64,000 bases of DNA, taken from positions 620,001 to 684,000 of the forward strand of contig JANHCV010000008.1 in the NCBI GenBank assembly GCA_025594325.1, in the 5' to 3' direction. Under the pieces are notes generated by a model that worked only from the letters and a program-made list of their open reading frames with translations, was not told the DNA's origin and did no database searches. This DNA comes from Blastocladiella emersonii ATCC 22665. Lineage: Eukaryota; Blastocladiomycota; Blastocladiomycetes; Blastocladiales; Blastocladiaceae. Of this stretch, positions 31,578-42,753 are shown in pieces. The translations under genes and the position numbers were made by a program. Each line of letters starts with the position of its first letter. Position 1 is the stretch's first letter.

Positions 31578-31758
31578 GTGACGCGCAAAGCTGCGACGCG
31601 CAAAGCTGCGACGCGCAAAGCTGCGACGCGCAAAGCTGCGACGCGCAAAGCTGCGACGCGCAAAGCTGCGACGCGCAAAGCTGCAACGCGCAAAGCTGCG
31701 ACGCGCAAAGCTGCGACGCGCCGTGCTGCCACGCGCGAAGCTGCCACGCGCAAAACGG
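31578..31758 (+). repeat. 15-bp minisatellite, about 12 units
   Basis: Tandem units of GACGCGCAAAGCTGC, nearly perfect for the first ten and then degenerating. N1 has only three units of a related 15-mer (GCGCTGTGCTGCGAC) at the equivalent position. Open in several frames, which makes spurious repetitive ORFs (MTRKAATRKAATRK). Lies 23 bp before the 3' terminal region of N2. Confidence 0.9.
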
Positions 31759-31904
31759 CGCAAGCGCCCAATGTGGCGTGGGCTTTAGCCCTCGATTGAA
31801 AACCAGACGCGAAGCATCTAGGTGCCTCAAGTATAATATAATATAATCATTACAAGGTAAGTTGCCATGCGCGGAGCTACCCCGAGGTCGGAACGCCCCG
31901 GAGC

Positions 31905-32090
31905 CGGACGCGTCGCGAAAACACGTGACGCGTGCGAGACACTATGCGAGACGCGTTTCGCTCCGCTCGCTCGACCAGGATCTCTAACACCCAAGCCAAT
32001 TCTGAGCTTCAATCAGCTTATCTAGTCTCTCTCCGCCACGTTCACACGAATCCGAACCCTGGGCGTTCTCAATAGCCGTAACAAAGCGCC
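31905..32090 (-). pseudogene. HECT ligase 3'-end copy (tail and 3' flank)
   Basis: Matches 34970-35180 at the end of the intact HECT gene: the last codons (TAIENA followed by a frame-disturbed FGLV-like end) and the downstream flank with the ACGCGTCGCGAAAACACGTG block. Ends abruptly at 32090 against an LRR fragment. Confidence 0.6.
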
Positions 32091-32099
32091 GTCCCCTTG

Positions 32100-32349
32100 G
32101 ATCGCGTCGCTTGATCTGGTTGGAAACCCCATGGACGACAGGATTGTGAACGCGCTACATGCGCAAAATCTGTTGTTGCTCGTCCAAATTTATGTCAATG
32201 AGACGCGCGTGACGAGCCAAGGGAAGTGTCAGCTCAAGACGCTTGCGGTGCAGCGCGCGCTCGCTCGCCAGTGCGCCGCTGTTCTCCAAGCAAGCGGGTC
32301 AGCATCAATGACCACGCTGACACGCGCGGATTGCGCACTGCACTGCTAA
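32100..32349 (+). pseudogene. LRR protein C-terminal fragment
   Basis: Reads IASLDLVGNPMDDRIVNAL and QRALARQ, the last LRR and tail of the 32579-34444 family. The family TGA is changed to TGC, so the frame runs on to 32349. Joined directly to the HECT 3'-end copy, forming a chimeric junction at about 32090-32100. Confidence 0.6.
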
Positions 32350-32578
32350 AGCCCATTGCATCGAACCCACGACTTGACCGGGATCGAGAGGTGAATGAAT
32401 GAATACATACAATACATGACTGTGATCTGATCTGGGCTGTGATTCGCGCCGCAGGGTCACGCGGAACTGACTCGTTTCAGCCGTCTCCCACAACGAAGGC
32501 GAACCGCTCTCCCACCGCAATGGACGCTCTCTCCCCGCCACGCATGTTATCTTATGAACCGAAATAAATGAAACACGC

Positions 32579-34444
32579 ATGGACTCGATGCAACCCAAAC
32601 TTGACGTGGCCGAGCTTCTGGCCGACATCCTAGTGCGCGCCGTCGCGATGCACGACCCGCTCGACTCGCGCGGCCTGCTCGAGTACGTGCGGGTGCTCCC
32701 GCGCGCGCGTGTACCCGAGGTCACCCGACTCGTCTTGCAACGGTGCCCGGCCTTCAGTGCTTCCGAGGCCACCAGCAGTGGGAACGTGGCGCTGTTGGAG
32801 TTGATCCGCGAGTGCAAGCTTGAATTGCGCGCCACTGCTCAGGCATTCGATCAAGTCCTGAAGCGAGGCGACGAGAACGTGCTTGCGTTCTGGCGCACTG
32901 CCGATCTCAATTTCCTTGCCAAAGTGCCCGTCGCGACGGACCTGCCGGTGGCGCTTGACGTGATCTACCTCGCCGAGTCGGGCGTCCCGCCGGGTGACGC
33001 AGATCTCGTCCGGTCCGTTGAAGGGATCGGCGGTGGCAACGTGACGGAGGTGGACATTTTCAACAAGCGGATCACGTCGAGCGGGATCGAGACACTCAAC
33101 CGTGCGCTTGCCATGCCCGACCAGCGCGTATCCTTGGTCTCGATGGCCGCATGCTATTTGAACGCGCACCTCGCGCGGCAGATGCGCTTTCCGCCGTCCG
33201 TCACCTCCCTTGATCTCTCGCACAACCGGTTCGGAATCACGGATGCCGATCGCCTCGCTTGCGACGGCGCTGACGTGACGCTCCTTCCACCTCGCCTTCA
33301 CGAGCTTCGCCTGGAATGTTGCGACATGTCCGACAAGTTTATGGCGTGGCTCATGGCGCAGTTTCCCACCTCGCTGGCAACGCTCGACTTGTCCAACAAT
33401 GTTCTTACCACAGACACGATCCGAGGGCTCATGGTCCATCTCCCACCAACGCTTCTCTGCCTCGACCTACATCGCTGCTGGCTAAAGCCCGCCGCAACCG
33501 CTCTCATCGCAGAGCATCTGCCCGTTGGCCTCACCGACCTCGATCTCACGGGGACCAGCATTGACGCTAATTGCGCATCCTTGCTCGCGAACCGCCTTCA
33601 ACTCGTGCCAAAGCTTCGCCGCCTTGTCCTGACCAGCTGTGCCCTGACTGACGCGGCAGTAGCGACCATCGTTTGTGCGCTTCCTGACGCCACGGAAGAA
33701 CTCGATCTTGATGGAAACTCTGTCCAGTGCGCGGGAGCGCGTGCGCTGGCTGCGCACGCCCTGCCACGGCTTTCCTCGCTGACCCTCGTCAACGTCAAGC
33801 TCACTGAAACATGCGTGTTGACGCTGACGCAAGGCCTTCCGTCAACCCTCGTCCGCCTCGATCTCTCCGCCAACACGATTCACGGCGACGAGCTCGTGGC
33901 CCTGCTCGACCGTATCGCGCGGACGGCCCCCGCGTTCCAGACGCTGGCCCTGAACAACTGCACCCTGCTCTCTTTGGATCTGGTCGCGTTTGGTCGATTC
34001 ATGCCCCGTACCTTGGCGGACTTGTCTCTCCGCTCCTTGAGCAGCGCGAGCGCCGGCCTCGGCGAGTTTCTCGGCGCCTTTTCGCCGTCGCCGTCGCCGT
34101 CGGCGCTGGCGCGGCTCGATCTCTCACTCACGTTTCTCGCCCGCGTCGATATCGAGTCGCTCGCGGCGTGGATCCCGTCGTCGGCACCATCGCTTCAGAT
34201 CCTGGACCTGTCCGGGTGCAGTTTGGACAGTGCCGGCGCGGCCCGCATCGTTTCCGCTCTCCCTCACTCGCTCGTCTCGCTGGATTTCGCGGAGAACTAC
34301 GTCGACGACGGCGTCGTCGATGCGCTGCAGGCGCAGGACCTCCCGTTGCTGGCCAGGGCCAACGTCCACGAAACTCACGTGACGAAGGATGGAGTCGCTC
34401 GGCTCAGACTTCTCCTGGAACAGCGAGCGCTTGAGCGGCAGTGA
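32579..34444 (+). CDS. Ankyrin-like/LRR protein, intact
   Basis: ATG (MDSMQPKLDVAELLAD) to TGA, 621 aa, no introns. Residues about 1-150 are ankyrin-like helical repeats (YVRVLPR, RLVLQRCPAF, VALLELIRECK, GDENVLAFWR). From about 170 to the end run at least 12 RNI/ribonuclease-inhibitor-type repeats (TSLDLSHNRF, PTLLCLDLHRCWL, GLTDLDLTGTSI, EELDLDGNSV, LVSLDFAENYV). It ends with an arginine-rich LLEQRALERQ tail found in all family members. No signal peptide or membrane segment. This is the only complete member in the window and defines the family. Its 3' end faces the HECT gene 682 bp away. Confidence 0.85.
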   Translation: MDSMQPKLDVAELLADILVRAVAMHDPLDSRGLLEYVRVLPRARVPEVTRLVLQRCPAFSASEATSSGNVALLELIRECKLELRATAQAFDQVLKRGDENVLAFWRTADLNFLAKVPVATDLPVALDVIYLAESGVPPGDADLVRSVEGIGGGNVTEVDIFNKRITSSGIETLNRALAMPDQRVSLVSMAACYLNAHLARQMRFPPSVTSLDLSHNRFGITDADRLACDGADVTLLPPRLHELRLECCDMSDKFMAWLMAQFPTSLATLDLSNNVLTTDTIRGLMVHLPPTLLCLDLHRCWLKPAATALIAEHLPVGLTDLDLTGTSIDANCASLLANRLQLVPKLRRLVLTSCALTDAAVATIVCALPDATEELDLDGNSVQCAGARALAAHALPRLSSLTLVNVKLTETCVLTLTQGLPSTLVRLDLSANTIHGDELVALLDRIARTAPAFQTLALNNCTLLSLDLVAFGRFMPRTLADLSLRSLSSASAGLGEFLGAFSPSPSPSALARLDLSLTFLARVDIESLAAWIPSSAPSLQILDLSGCSLDSAGAARIVSALPHSLVSLDFAENYVDDGVVDALQAQDLPLLARANVHETHVTKDGVARLRLLLEQRALERQ

Positions 34445-35126
34445 CCTGTTGCTACCGACTCGCATCGAAAGTGTGACCTGGCATGAGATTCAAATAGAAT
34501 GGCGGCCGCCGTGGCCACGGCCGCGGGCTATCCGCTTCTGCACGCTCTCACTCACTCACGATTTACCTCGCTTTAGGCCGTCGCAGCGCAGGTGTTTCGA
34601 GGAGGTGGTGGTGGTCGACCACCACCCGGATAGCCCACATCCCTCGCTCCCGCGCCGCCACTGCGCACACGCGACGGGCGCGCCGGGCCTTGCGTTCCAT
34701 TCTCCCCTCATACCGACTTGTGTTCGGGGGCCGAGTGCAGGAATAAAATTCCCTGGCTGCTCGTATCCCGCCTCCACTATGTCGGCATCAACAGCGGGCT
34801 GCACCGTCCAACGCGGTTGTCGTTGCGCGGTCGAGTTGGAACCGCGTGCTTGAGCCGTTTCGCTTCGCCTCGCCAAACCGTGCGAGGCCAGAAGGCAGAG
34901 CGACTCGATGCCGGGAGCTGCTGCTGCTGCGGGGTTGGAAGGTCCAAGAGCCCCTCGACCCACCGCGTTCGGACTCGCGACGCGTCAGGAAAACACGTGC
35001 CGGGTGCGAGACACAGCGCAAGACACCGCGTCTCGCGCTCTGCTCCCGCTTGCTCAACCTCGCACCCAAGACCAGACATTTGGAGTTTCAACCGGTTTGT
35101 GTATCTAGTCTCTCGGCCCGCCACGC
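34445..35126. other. Intergenic region between convergent LRR and HECT genes
   Basis: No gene. From about 34960 to 35126 it is HECT 3' flank, copied at 31905-32050 and about 47182-47330. The remainder shows nothing recognisable. Confidence 0.5.
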
Positions 35127-38100
35127 TCACACGAGCCCGAACCCCTTGGCGTTCTCGATCGCCGTGGTGAAATGCACCCGCAGCTTCTCCTTGTTCGCGT
35201 ACTCGGGCAGCAACAACCGCCCGAAACACGTCAGCGCGGTCGGCAGGCGGTCGCTGTCGGGCCCGTTCCGCTGCACGACGAACGTGAGACTGCCGAGCCC
35301 CTTGAGCGGGACACGATCGGATGCCGTGACGAACTCGAGCACCTTCTTCTTCTGCGCGGGCGCCATCGCATGCACAATGGACCAGAAGTCGCGGATCGTC
35401 GGGTGGCCAGCGTGGTACCCGTCGTCGTACTGGGCGGCCTTCTCGAGCGCCGAGAGGTCGAGGTCCATTTCGACGCCGCACATGAGGAGCTCGAGCTCCT
35501 CGGGGCGGCACATGCGCAGCGCGTACCCGCCGCACACCTGGAGGAACCCGCGGCGCAGGGCGCGCGCGGCGCGGTCGACGGACCGTTTCGTGACCCAGTC
35601 GACGTACAGGTTGACGTACTCGGCGCGGTTGGCGTTGGTGACGGGGATCGCGGACCCGTTGGGGACGAGCTCGACGGTGCGCACGGTGCCGAAGGCGGCG
35701 ACGGAGACGTCAAAGCTGCGGCAGAAGATGTCCTCGACGTCGCCGTCCGAGTCGGGCCAGTCGAGCAGCTGCTGCAGGCCGCGGCCGAGGTCGGGCCAGC
35801 CGTCCTTGACGTCGTCGAGCGTCGGCTGCTCGCCGAGGAGCCGCTTGTAGAAGACGCGCGGGAACCGGACGTCGACGATGACGCCGTTGTAGACGGCGAG
35901 GCCCAGGACGATCCCGACGAGCTCGAACTGGCGCGAGTTCTCGAGCGCCGCCGGGTTGAGCCACGAGTACCGGGTCTGGTCGTCGTACGTGAACATGCCG
36001 TAGACGGGGTCGAGCAGCTGCGCGAGGAGCACCTGAAAGAACTCCTTCTGGACGCCGCCCTGGTCCATGCCCTCCTCGTTGTTGAACTTGATCTTGAGCG
36101 GCTTCTTGAGGTCGCGCGCCTTGGCCGCGACCTGCGCCATGACGTCGTCGACGAGGTTCTGGCGCCCGACCTCGAGCACCAGGTACGGGTTGGTGACGTG
36201 GCGGAGCGACGCCTCGAGCTGCGAGCTGCGCGCCGCGTCCGCGAGCAGCATCTTCTGGGTGTGCACGACGAGCGCCTGCGACACGCACGCGTCCTCGTAC
36301 TCCTGCGACATCTGCACCATGGCGTCAATGTGCATGATGCGCGCCTTGGCCGCCGGGTCGAACAGGAACGGGTAGTTGAAGAAGGAGAACTCGTCGACGA
36401 CGGCGACGGGCGCGCCGGGCGCCGGCATCGTGCCGGCGGGGTCGCCCGACCCGGCAGCCGCGGCGGCGGCGGCCCCGCGCTCGAGGATCCGGCGCCACGT
36501 GCGGTACTCGTCCTTGAACACGAGCTGCGCGTTGAGCGTCGGGTTATAGAACTCGGAGTAGTCGACGACGGGCTCGCCGACCTCGTTGGCCGAGTACAGG
36601 AGCCCGAGGCACCGGACCGCGGCGACCACCCCATCATCCGGTTTCGGGGACGGGTAGTAGTGCGCCGACAGGTACGCGTGGACACGCTTGACGACCGCGC
36701 GGAACTCGGCGGGCGGGTAGGTGCTGAGCCACGCGACGAGCGCGGCTTTCGCTTTCGGCCGCAGCCGCGTGAGCAGCAGGAGGAGCGGGCGGAACAGGGA
36801 CTCGTAGTGGGCGCGGTCGTCGAGCAGCGGGTTGGCGAGCAACACCAAAATCTGCGCGAGCTTCGGCTTCGAGTCGAACGCCGCCGCCGGGTCCATGGCG
36901 AGCCGCGCGAGCAGCAGCTCGAGCGCTTCCGTCACGGCGAGCGTGTACGCGGGCGCCGGGTGCATGGCGAGGATCAGGTCAAACGTCTCGCGGATGCTCG
37001 CGATGTCGAGGCGCGACGCGTGCGGCGGCGGAGTGGTCCCCACAAACCGGAAGCTGTGGGTGAGCGCCTGCGGCGACGAGAAGACGTGGCGGATCGACGC
37101 GAGGAGGAACTCGTGTGCGTCGTCGTCGAGGTCGGCGCCCGGCTCGCGCGGCTCCGTCACGGCGCCGTCGGCGGGCTCCGACAGCCGCGCGAGGGTGTCG
37201 ACCCAGATCTGCTTGGTCAGGTACTTGAGGACGCGGCCGGGCGGCTGCGCCGCGGGCGCGTCGTCGTCGTCGCCACCCGCCGAGGTCGCGTCGGCGAGCG
37301 AGGTCATGGACACGGACGCGGGGAGGCCGCCCGTCGACTGGCGCAGGCGCGTGGCGGGGGTCGAGTAGTTGGACACGGACGCGGCGTCGTCGTCGGGTTC
37401 CACGATCGCGGACGTCGAAGCGCCGGTGAGCGAGGACAGCGGGCCGGTGACGATCTGCTGCGAGATGCTGCGCGTGAGGCGCGACGTCATGCTGAGCAGG
37501 TGGCCGGGGAGGTCGAGGAGGTGGATCCCACCGCCCGACGCGCCGGCAGGTTTGCCGCCGCCGCCGTCGATCTTGTTCTCGAGGACGATATCGCTCGCCG
37601 CTGACGTTGCGCGGAGCCGCTCGTTGGACCCCGACCGCACGAGCTCGCCCTCCACCCGCTTCGCGGCCGCGGCAGGGACGGGCGGGACGGGCGGCGCGCT
37701 TGCGGGGGTCTGGAAGATGGACGCGAACGCGGACGACGCGAGCATCGAGTGGAGGAACGGCGTCGGCGAGGGGCTCCGCCCCCGTGCGGGCGTCGTCGAC
37801 GACGACGAGCGCGTAGTCCCGCGCGCAGACCCGCGGACGACGGCGGGCGAGCCGGGGGCCGAGGGCGGGAGCGACGACGCGGTGGACGCGCTGCCCGAGA
37901 AGACGGAGGCGTCGAGAAACCCGTTGGTCGAGGGCGGAACCGCCACATCGGGCTCGGCGGGGCACCGCGGGCAGAAGAGCGGGCGCGGGCGCGCGGCGAG
38001 CTGGACGGCGAGGACCGCGGCGGCGTCGGGGAGGAGCCGCTGGCACGCCGGGTGCGACCGGCACAGTTTCGTGGTGCAGGTCGGGTCGCCGCAGCCGACG

Positions 38101-38383
38101 GTCAGCTGGAAGTAGTAGCTACACGATAGGTGTGGGTCAGCCATGGGTCGAACACGGCACGCGGTGCAAGCAAGTCGTACCGGCGCACGTTGGTCTCAAA
38201 CTTGAGCCGCGCGGCCGCCGCCGCCGCGTCGTTGGCGACGGGCGCGTCCTGCAGGCTGTGGAACAGGTTCGGGTCGGACAGGACGGCCTGCAGGCCGGCG
38301 GACCGCGAGGTGCGGGCGACGGCGGGGCTGGCGCGCGGCGGTTCGGGCGACGGGACGCCGGGCGGCGGGGTTGGCGTTGACAT
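35127..38383 (-). CDS. UBE3A-like HECT E3 ubiquitin ligase with AZUL finger
   Basis: Two exons, 38181-38383 and 35127-38118, with a 62-nt intron (gtacga to gtgtag); 1064 aa. The intron splits an AZUL-type zinc finger that reads RRYYFQLTVGCGD, CTTKLC, C after joining (residues about 65-100). A long Ser/Ala/Pro-rich linker follows. The HECT domain occupies about the last 350 residues: IKFNNEEGMDQGGVQKEFF, FELVGIVLGLAVYN, and the catalytic cysteine in LPTALTCFGRLLLPEY, ending FGLV. HECT ligases accept ubiquitin on that Cys before passing it to substrate. AZUL plus HECT is the E6AP/UBE3A arrangement, where AZUL docks to the proteasome. Two truncated copies of its 3' end lie at 31905 and 46834. 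Confidence 0.92.
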
Positions 38384-38709
38384 GATGATGATGGTTTGCT
38401 GCTGTGTTGCGTTGGAGGGGAGAGAGCGAGGGTTCCGGAAGAGGGAGCGCCGGCGGGTTTTGCGGTCAGGGCGGGATGAGTCGAACGGGCGGGCGGGCGA
38501 GCAAGAAGTCGAGGGTCGCTGAGGGGCTCACTGAGCGCGTTGCATGCAGTCTTTCAATCAACCAAGCGTGTTCGCTGTCAGCGAGGAAAGAGAGAAGGGA
38601 TGGGGGGAGAGAAGAGTTGGGAAAAAGTCACCGCAAAATGTTCCACGCGCCTCCCAACCGGCCGCACAGTCATCAGCTGACGCATGTATCCCACGTATAT
38701 TCCGCCATA
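38384..38709. other. HECT promoter and ILV3-type 3' flank
   Basis: About 330 bp between two co-oriented genes. G-rich on the plus strand (pyrimidine-rich on the sense strand) just upstream of the HECT ATG. No gene or known motif seen. Confidence 0.4.
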
Positions 38710-40578
38710 TCACTCGTCCGTGACACACCCCTCGCTCGCGCTCTTGACGAGCTTGACGTACTTGGCGAGCGTGCCGCGGCTATACTTGGCCGGCGGCGGC
38801 GTCCACTTGGCGCGCCGCTGCGCCATCACCTCCTCGCTGACATGCAGCGTGATGGCGCGGTCCGTCGCGTCAATCGTGATCTTGTCCCCGTTCTCGACGA
38901 GCGCGATCGGCCCGCCGACGGCCGCCTCGGGCGCGACGTGGCCCATGATGAACCCGTGCGACCCGCCCGAGAACCGGCCGTCGGTCATGAGGGCCACGTC
39001 CTTGCCGAGCCCGGCGCCCATGATGGCCGACGTCGGCGTGAGCATCTCGGGCATCCCGGGCCCGCCCTTGGGGCCCTCGTACCGGATGATGACCACGTCG
39101 CCCTTCTTGATCTCGCCGCGCTCGAGCGCTGCCAGCATCGCCTCCTCGCCGTCAAACACGGCCGCCGTGCCCTCGAACCGCAGGCCCTCCTTGCCCGTGA
39201 TCTTGGCGACGGCGCCCTCGGGCGCCAGGTTGCCGTACAGGATCTGGATGTGGCCCGACGGCTTGATGGGCTGCGAGACCGGGAAGAAGACCTTTTGCCC
39301 GTCCGTGAGCCCCGGCAGCGAGTGCAGGTTCTCGCCGAGCGACTTGCCCGTGACCGTGAGCGGGGTCGGGTCCACGAGACCCTGCTCCACCAAATACTTG
39401 AGGACGGCGGGGGTCCCGCCGACGGCGTGCAGGTCGGCCATGACGTACTTGCCCGACGGCTTGAGGTCGGCGAGGAACGGGACCGCGTCGGAGACCGTCT
39501 GGAAGTCGTTGAGCGACAGGTCGACGCCGACGGCGCGCGCCATGGCCAGCAGGTGCAGCACCGCGTTGGTGCTCCCGCCGAGCGCCATGATCGTGACCAT
39601 GGCGTTGCGGAACGCGGCCCGGGTCATGATATCGCGCGGCTTGATATCGCGCTCGAGCAGGTGGCGCACCGCCAAACCGGCGCGGTGGCACTCGTCGACC
39701 TTGGCCGGGTCCATGGCGGGCGTCGAGCTCGAGTACGGCAGCGTCATGCCCATGGCCTCGATCGCCGACGCCATCGTGTTGGCCGTGTACATGCCGCCGC
39801 ACGCGCCGGGGCCGGGGCACGCGTGCGCGACGACCTCGGCGCGCTCGGCCTCGGAAATCTTGCCCGACAGGAACTCGCCGTACGACTGGAACGCCGACAC
39901 GATATCGAGCTGCTCCGCGCCGCGGCACGGCGCGCGGCCCGCCTGGATCGTGCCGCCGTACACCATGAGGGCGGGGCGGTTGAGGCGGCCCATGGCGATC
40001 ATGCACCCGGGCATGTTCTTGTCGCAGCCCGGGATCGCGACATTCGCGTCGTACCACTGCGCCGACATGACCGTCTCGATCGAGTCGGCAATGATCTCGC
40101 GCGACTGCAGCGAGAAGCGCATCCCGGGGGTCCCGTTCGAGATGCCGTCCGACACGCCGATCGTGTTGAACCGGTACCCGACGAGCCCCGCCCGCGTCAC
40201 GCCCGCCTTGACGTGCGCGGCCAGGTCGTTGAGGTGCATGTTGCACGGGTTGCCCTCGTACCACACGGACGAGATGCCGACCTGCGGCAGCGCGAGGTCT
40301 GACTGCGAGATGCCCGTTGCGAGGACTAGCGTGGGGCGGTCGTTAGTCGCACTCACTGGTTCGAGTGCGGGAGCAGACGTACGCTGGGCCTGGCTCGCGC
40401 CCTGCGACTTTGGCTCCGTGATCCGCTTCGAGTAGCGGTTGAGCCCGCGCGCGACGGGCGGCAGCGCGGCGAAGGCGGCCGACGTCGCGGCCGTCATGGG
40501 CGTGCCCGCGATCGTGCTCGAGTGCCGCGCCGCGAGGATGGTGGCGGCGGTGCGCCGGTTGAGGATAGAGCGATACAT
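38710..40578 (-). CDS. ILV3: Dihydroxyacid dehydratase, mitochondrial
   Basis: Exons 40383-40578 and 38710-40325; 603 aa. The 57-nt intron (gtacgt to gctag) has no stop and could be read through, but removing it restores the conserved GASQAQLLATG junction. The start at [11 protein letters not shown] gives a basic, hydroxyl-rich leader typical of mitochondrial import. Core motifs: [17 protein letters not shown], the Fe-S ligand regions PGCDKNMPG and [28 protein letters not shown], and [11 protein letters not shown] near the end. The enzyme dehydrates 2,3-dihydroxy acids in the third step of valine and isoleucine synthesis. Length and motif order are normal. Confidence 0.95.
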   Translation of the reverse strand: MYRSILNRRTAATILAARHSSTIAGTPMTAATSAAFAALPPVARGLNRYSKRITEPKSQGASQAQRTSAPALEPVSATNDRPTLVLATGISQSDLALPQVGISSVWYEGNPCNMHLNDLAAHVKAGVTRAGLVGYRFNTIGVSDGISNGTPGMRFSLQSREIIADSIETVMSAQWYDANVAIPGCDKNMPGCMIAMGRLNRPALMVYGGTIQAGRAPCRGAEQLDIVSAFQSYGEFLSGKISEAERAEVVAHACPGPGACGGMYTANTMASAIEAMGMTLPYSSSTPAMDPAKVDECHRAGLAVRHLLERDIKPRDIMTRAAFRNAMVTIMALGGSTNAVLHLLAMARAVGVDLSLNDFQTVSDAVPFLADLKPSGKYVMADLHAVGGTPAVLKYLVEQGLVDPTPLTVTGKSLGENLHSLPGLTDGQKVFFPVSQPIKPSGHIQILYGNLAPEGAVAKITGKEGLRFEGTAAVFDGEEAMLAALERGEIKKGDVVIIRYEGPKGGPGMPEMLTPTSAIMGAGLGKDVALMTDGRFSGGSHGFIMGHVAPEAAVGGPIALVENGDKITIDATDRAITLHVSEEVMAQRRAKWTPPPAKYSRGTLAKYVKLVKSASEGCVTDE

Positions 40579-40841
40579 GGTTGAGTGTGCTAGTTGAGAG
40601 AGCGCAGGGTCTCCGCGCAAGGTCGGCTTTTGTACGGCGCTTCGCATCGCAATCTCCGTTCGCGGCGTGAATCCCCGGCCGCGACGCGTGAGTCGGCGCC
40701 CCACGTGCGGCGTGGCGCTCACGCGGACAGGCGACGCGCCGACGAATCGAATATCCCGGCGCGTGCGCCAATATCTGACTGGCCGGGCCCGCCAAAGGGA
40801 GACACAAAAATACGCCTGCACATCTATCTATCACGCGTCTT

Positions 40842-41770
40842 CTACGGCAGCGTGACAGCCTCATCCAGCCGCGCCTTGAGCACCACCTCGGGGTCGATCC
40901 CGACGGGCTCGCCGGTCCACGTCCCGCCGAGCGCCGTCGGCGTGTGCTCGGGCGGGAGCAGCTGCGCGAGGCGGTCGCGCACGACGCGGTCGGCCACAAA
41001 GTTCACTTTCTCGGCGGTCGCCGGGTCGAGGAACGGGCGCACCACGGCCCAGATGACCGTCGTCAGCCAGTTGCCCGGGTACACGTACAGCTCGTCGAGG
41101 ATCTCGGGAAAGTGCGCGTTGAACGTCGCGGCCACCTCCTTGGCCATGGCCAGGTCGCGGTGTTTCGGCGACGCGCCGTCGCGCGAGACCAGCAGAACGA
41201 TGCGGTCCGCGGCGCGGCCCTGCCGCCACAGAAAGTAGACTTGCCGGATCATGAACCGCACGAGACGCGGGAGGGAGGGCGGGTCCGGCATGTGCAGCCG
41301 GCTGCGCCAGACGTGCACCGTGCGGCCCGTGGTGGTGGGGTGCGGCAGCGCGTAGAACTTGCCGCTGGCTTCGAGGTCGCCGAAGTCTTCGGTCGCGATC
41401 GACGCAAAGTTGAAGTCGCGGCGCCACTCCTACACACATGGTGCCGCTCGTGAGCGTGGGTTGGGCGGTAGCGCGCAGTGAGTGTACCAGCGTCGCGCGG
41501 ATCCGCGCCCGCGCCGCGGCCTCGTCGCCCTTGTTCGCGACCAGGAACTTGTACACCTCGACCTCGGTCATGCCCTGCACGTCGAGCGCGACCAGGTCGG
41601 CGTCGCTGCGGACCGACTCGACGAACGTCTAGTTTCGGGGGACAACGTCAGACATGCCCCTGAGACGCGTCGCGGTGACGTGGGCGGGGACGCGTATGTA
41701 CCCGCGCGTCGTCCGGCACGCTTGTGAACGTCCACGATGAGGATGATGCATCCGGTGGCGTCTGATCCAT
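40842..41770 (-). CDS. CRAL-TRIO (Sec14-like) domain protein, three exons
   Basis: Exons 41702-41770, 41488-41628, 40842-41429 with introns of 73 and 58 nt; 265 aa, stop TAG. The N-terminus has a short CRAL-TRIO-N helix region (EVEVYKFLVANKGDEAAA then RATLEWRRDFNF). The lipid-binding fold is suggested by RTVHVWRSRLH, ADRIVLLVSRDG, HFPEILDELYVYPGNW, VIWAVVRPFLDPATAEKVNF. Sec14-type proteins exchange phosphoinositides and other lipids between membranes. It lies 263 bp downstream of the ILV3-type gene, same strand, and diverges from the chitin synthase gene. Confidence 0.8.
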
Positions 41771-42753
41771 GGCAGCCGTCATTGCGTACGGTGGTGGGGC
41801 GAGGGAGCGCGAGGACGGCGCGGGTCGCCACCGCATGTCACCCGAGCGCGGGCCGCTTCTCACAGTCCTCTCTCCTCTCCTCTCTCTCGGCCCCTCGCAC
41901 GATGCAGCCGCGCGGACGCGCTTGGCCGAATACATGACATGATGGCACTCGATGCATTCGTTCGCGGTCTCAGACCTCTGCGGCGGCAGCGCGGCGACGG
42001 CGTGCGATGGAGCGCTCGGCCCGCCTTCGCTGCTTCGATGACGACGCGGTGCCCTGCGAGGTGCCCTGCCCTGCCCTTCCCTCACGGTGCGCACTTGCCC
42101 GGCCCACGCAGTGACGCTTCGTGACCCATCCTGCGTCCGTCCCTGCCGCCGCGCCACTCCGCAGCAGCGGCGACGGCCGCACCGCACCGTTGTTCGCGGC
42201 GGCGGGTGCTCGCGGCGACCGAGTCCGGACCGCGACGCGACGTGAGCGACGCGACGCGACCCGATGCAACGTGCCCGTGACGCCGTCGCTCAACTCAAAC
42301 TCTGTTTTCTAGAGAGAGGAGCGTGGGCTGGGCAACCGATTTTTGAGTTGCCAGGGCGGATTCCAGCGGCCCTGATTGGCGCGCGATCGACGTCGGCGCC
42401 TAGCGAACCAATCAGCCGCCGCGGTTTTGGGTTTCGCGACCACTCGCGAACACCGACGCGTGAGCGGGGAGCGCGAGCGACCAAGAGGTTTGGTCGGCCT
42501 GGATAAGAATCCTGCTCGGCCGGCCGGCCTTCCCGCTCGCTTGCTCAGCTCGAGCTGGCTCTCGCAGCGCCTCCCGTCCTCGCCGCTCGCGCTCGCGCGC
42601 TCTCTCTCCCCACTCGCCGTTCTTGCCTCGCCCGGCAGATCATCGAATTCGCGCCTTGCTCGCACTCTTGCACATCTACGCATCAACAACCACTACGCGA
42701 CCGACCGACCTCTTGCAACCACCACCGCCACCGTCGTCGCCGTCACCACCACC
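41771..42753. other. Divergent promoter region (CRAL-TRIO / chitin synthase)
   Basis: 983 bp with no supported gene. The part next to chitin synthase is pyrimidine-rich (CT runs at 42590-42640 and CCACCNCC repeats just before the ATG), as often seen in fungal leaders. ORFs here are compositional accidents. Confidence 0.5.

Larger units (their letters stand above)
29968..31831 (+). mobile_element. Complete non-autonomous rolling-circle element N2
   Basis: The 5' end TCGAGGTCTAAAGCC matches the helicase element's 5' terminus with one mismatch, and about 190 bp following it are nearly identical to 11954-12140. The 3' end has GGCTTTAGCCCTCGA (31781-31795), a hairpin with one mismatch, and CTCAAG at 31831, then TATAAT as at the large element's flank. 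The 1864-bp interior is LINE-derived sequence and a minisatellite; no helicase. It is joined head-to-tail to N1 with no intervening base. Confidence 0.65.

Noticed and set aside
31578-31758. CRISPR-like array
   Set aside because: Units are contiguous 15-mers without spacers; this is a eukaryotic minisatellite.
31578-31799. Repetitive lysine/arginine/alanine ORF (TRKAATRKAA)
   Set aside because: Product of a 15-bp minisatellite open in several frames; no start or context.
35172-37604. 810-codon open frame on the plus strand
   Set aside because: It is the antisense shadow of the HECT ligase; composition is repetitive and arginine/valine-rich and has no domain.
38404-40302. 632-codon open frame on the plus strand
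   Set aside because: Antisense to the dihydroxyacid dehydratase, whose motifs are unmistakable.
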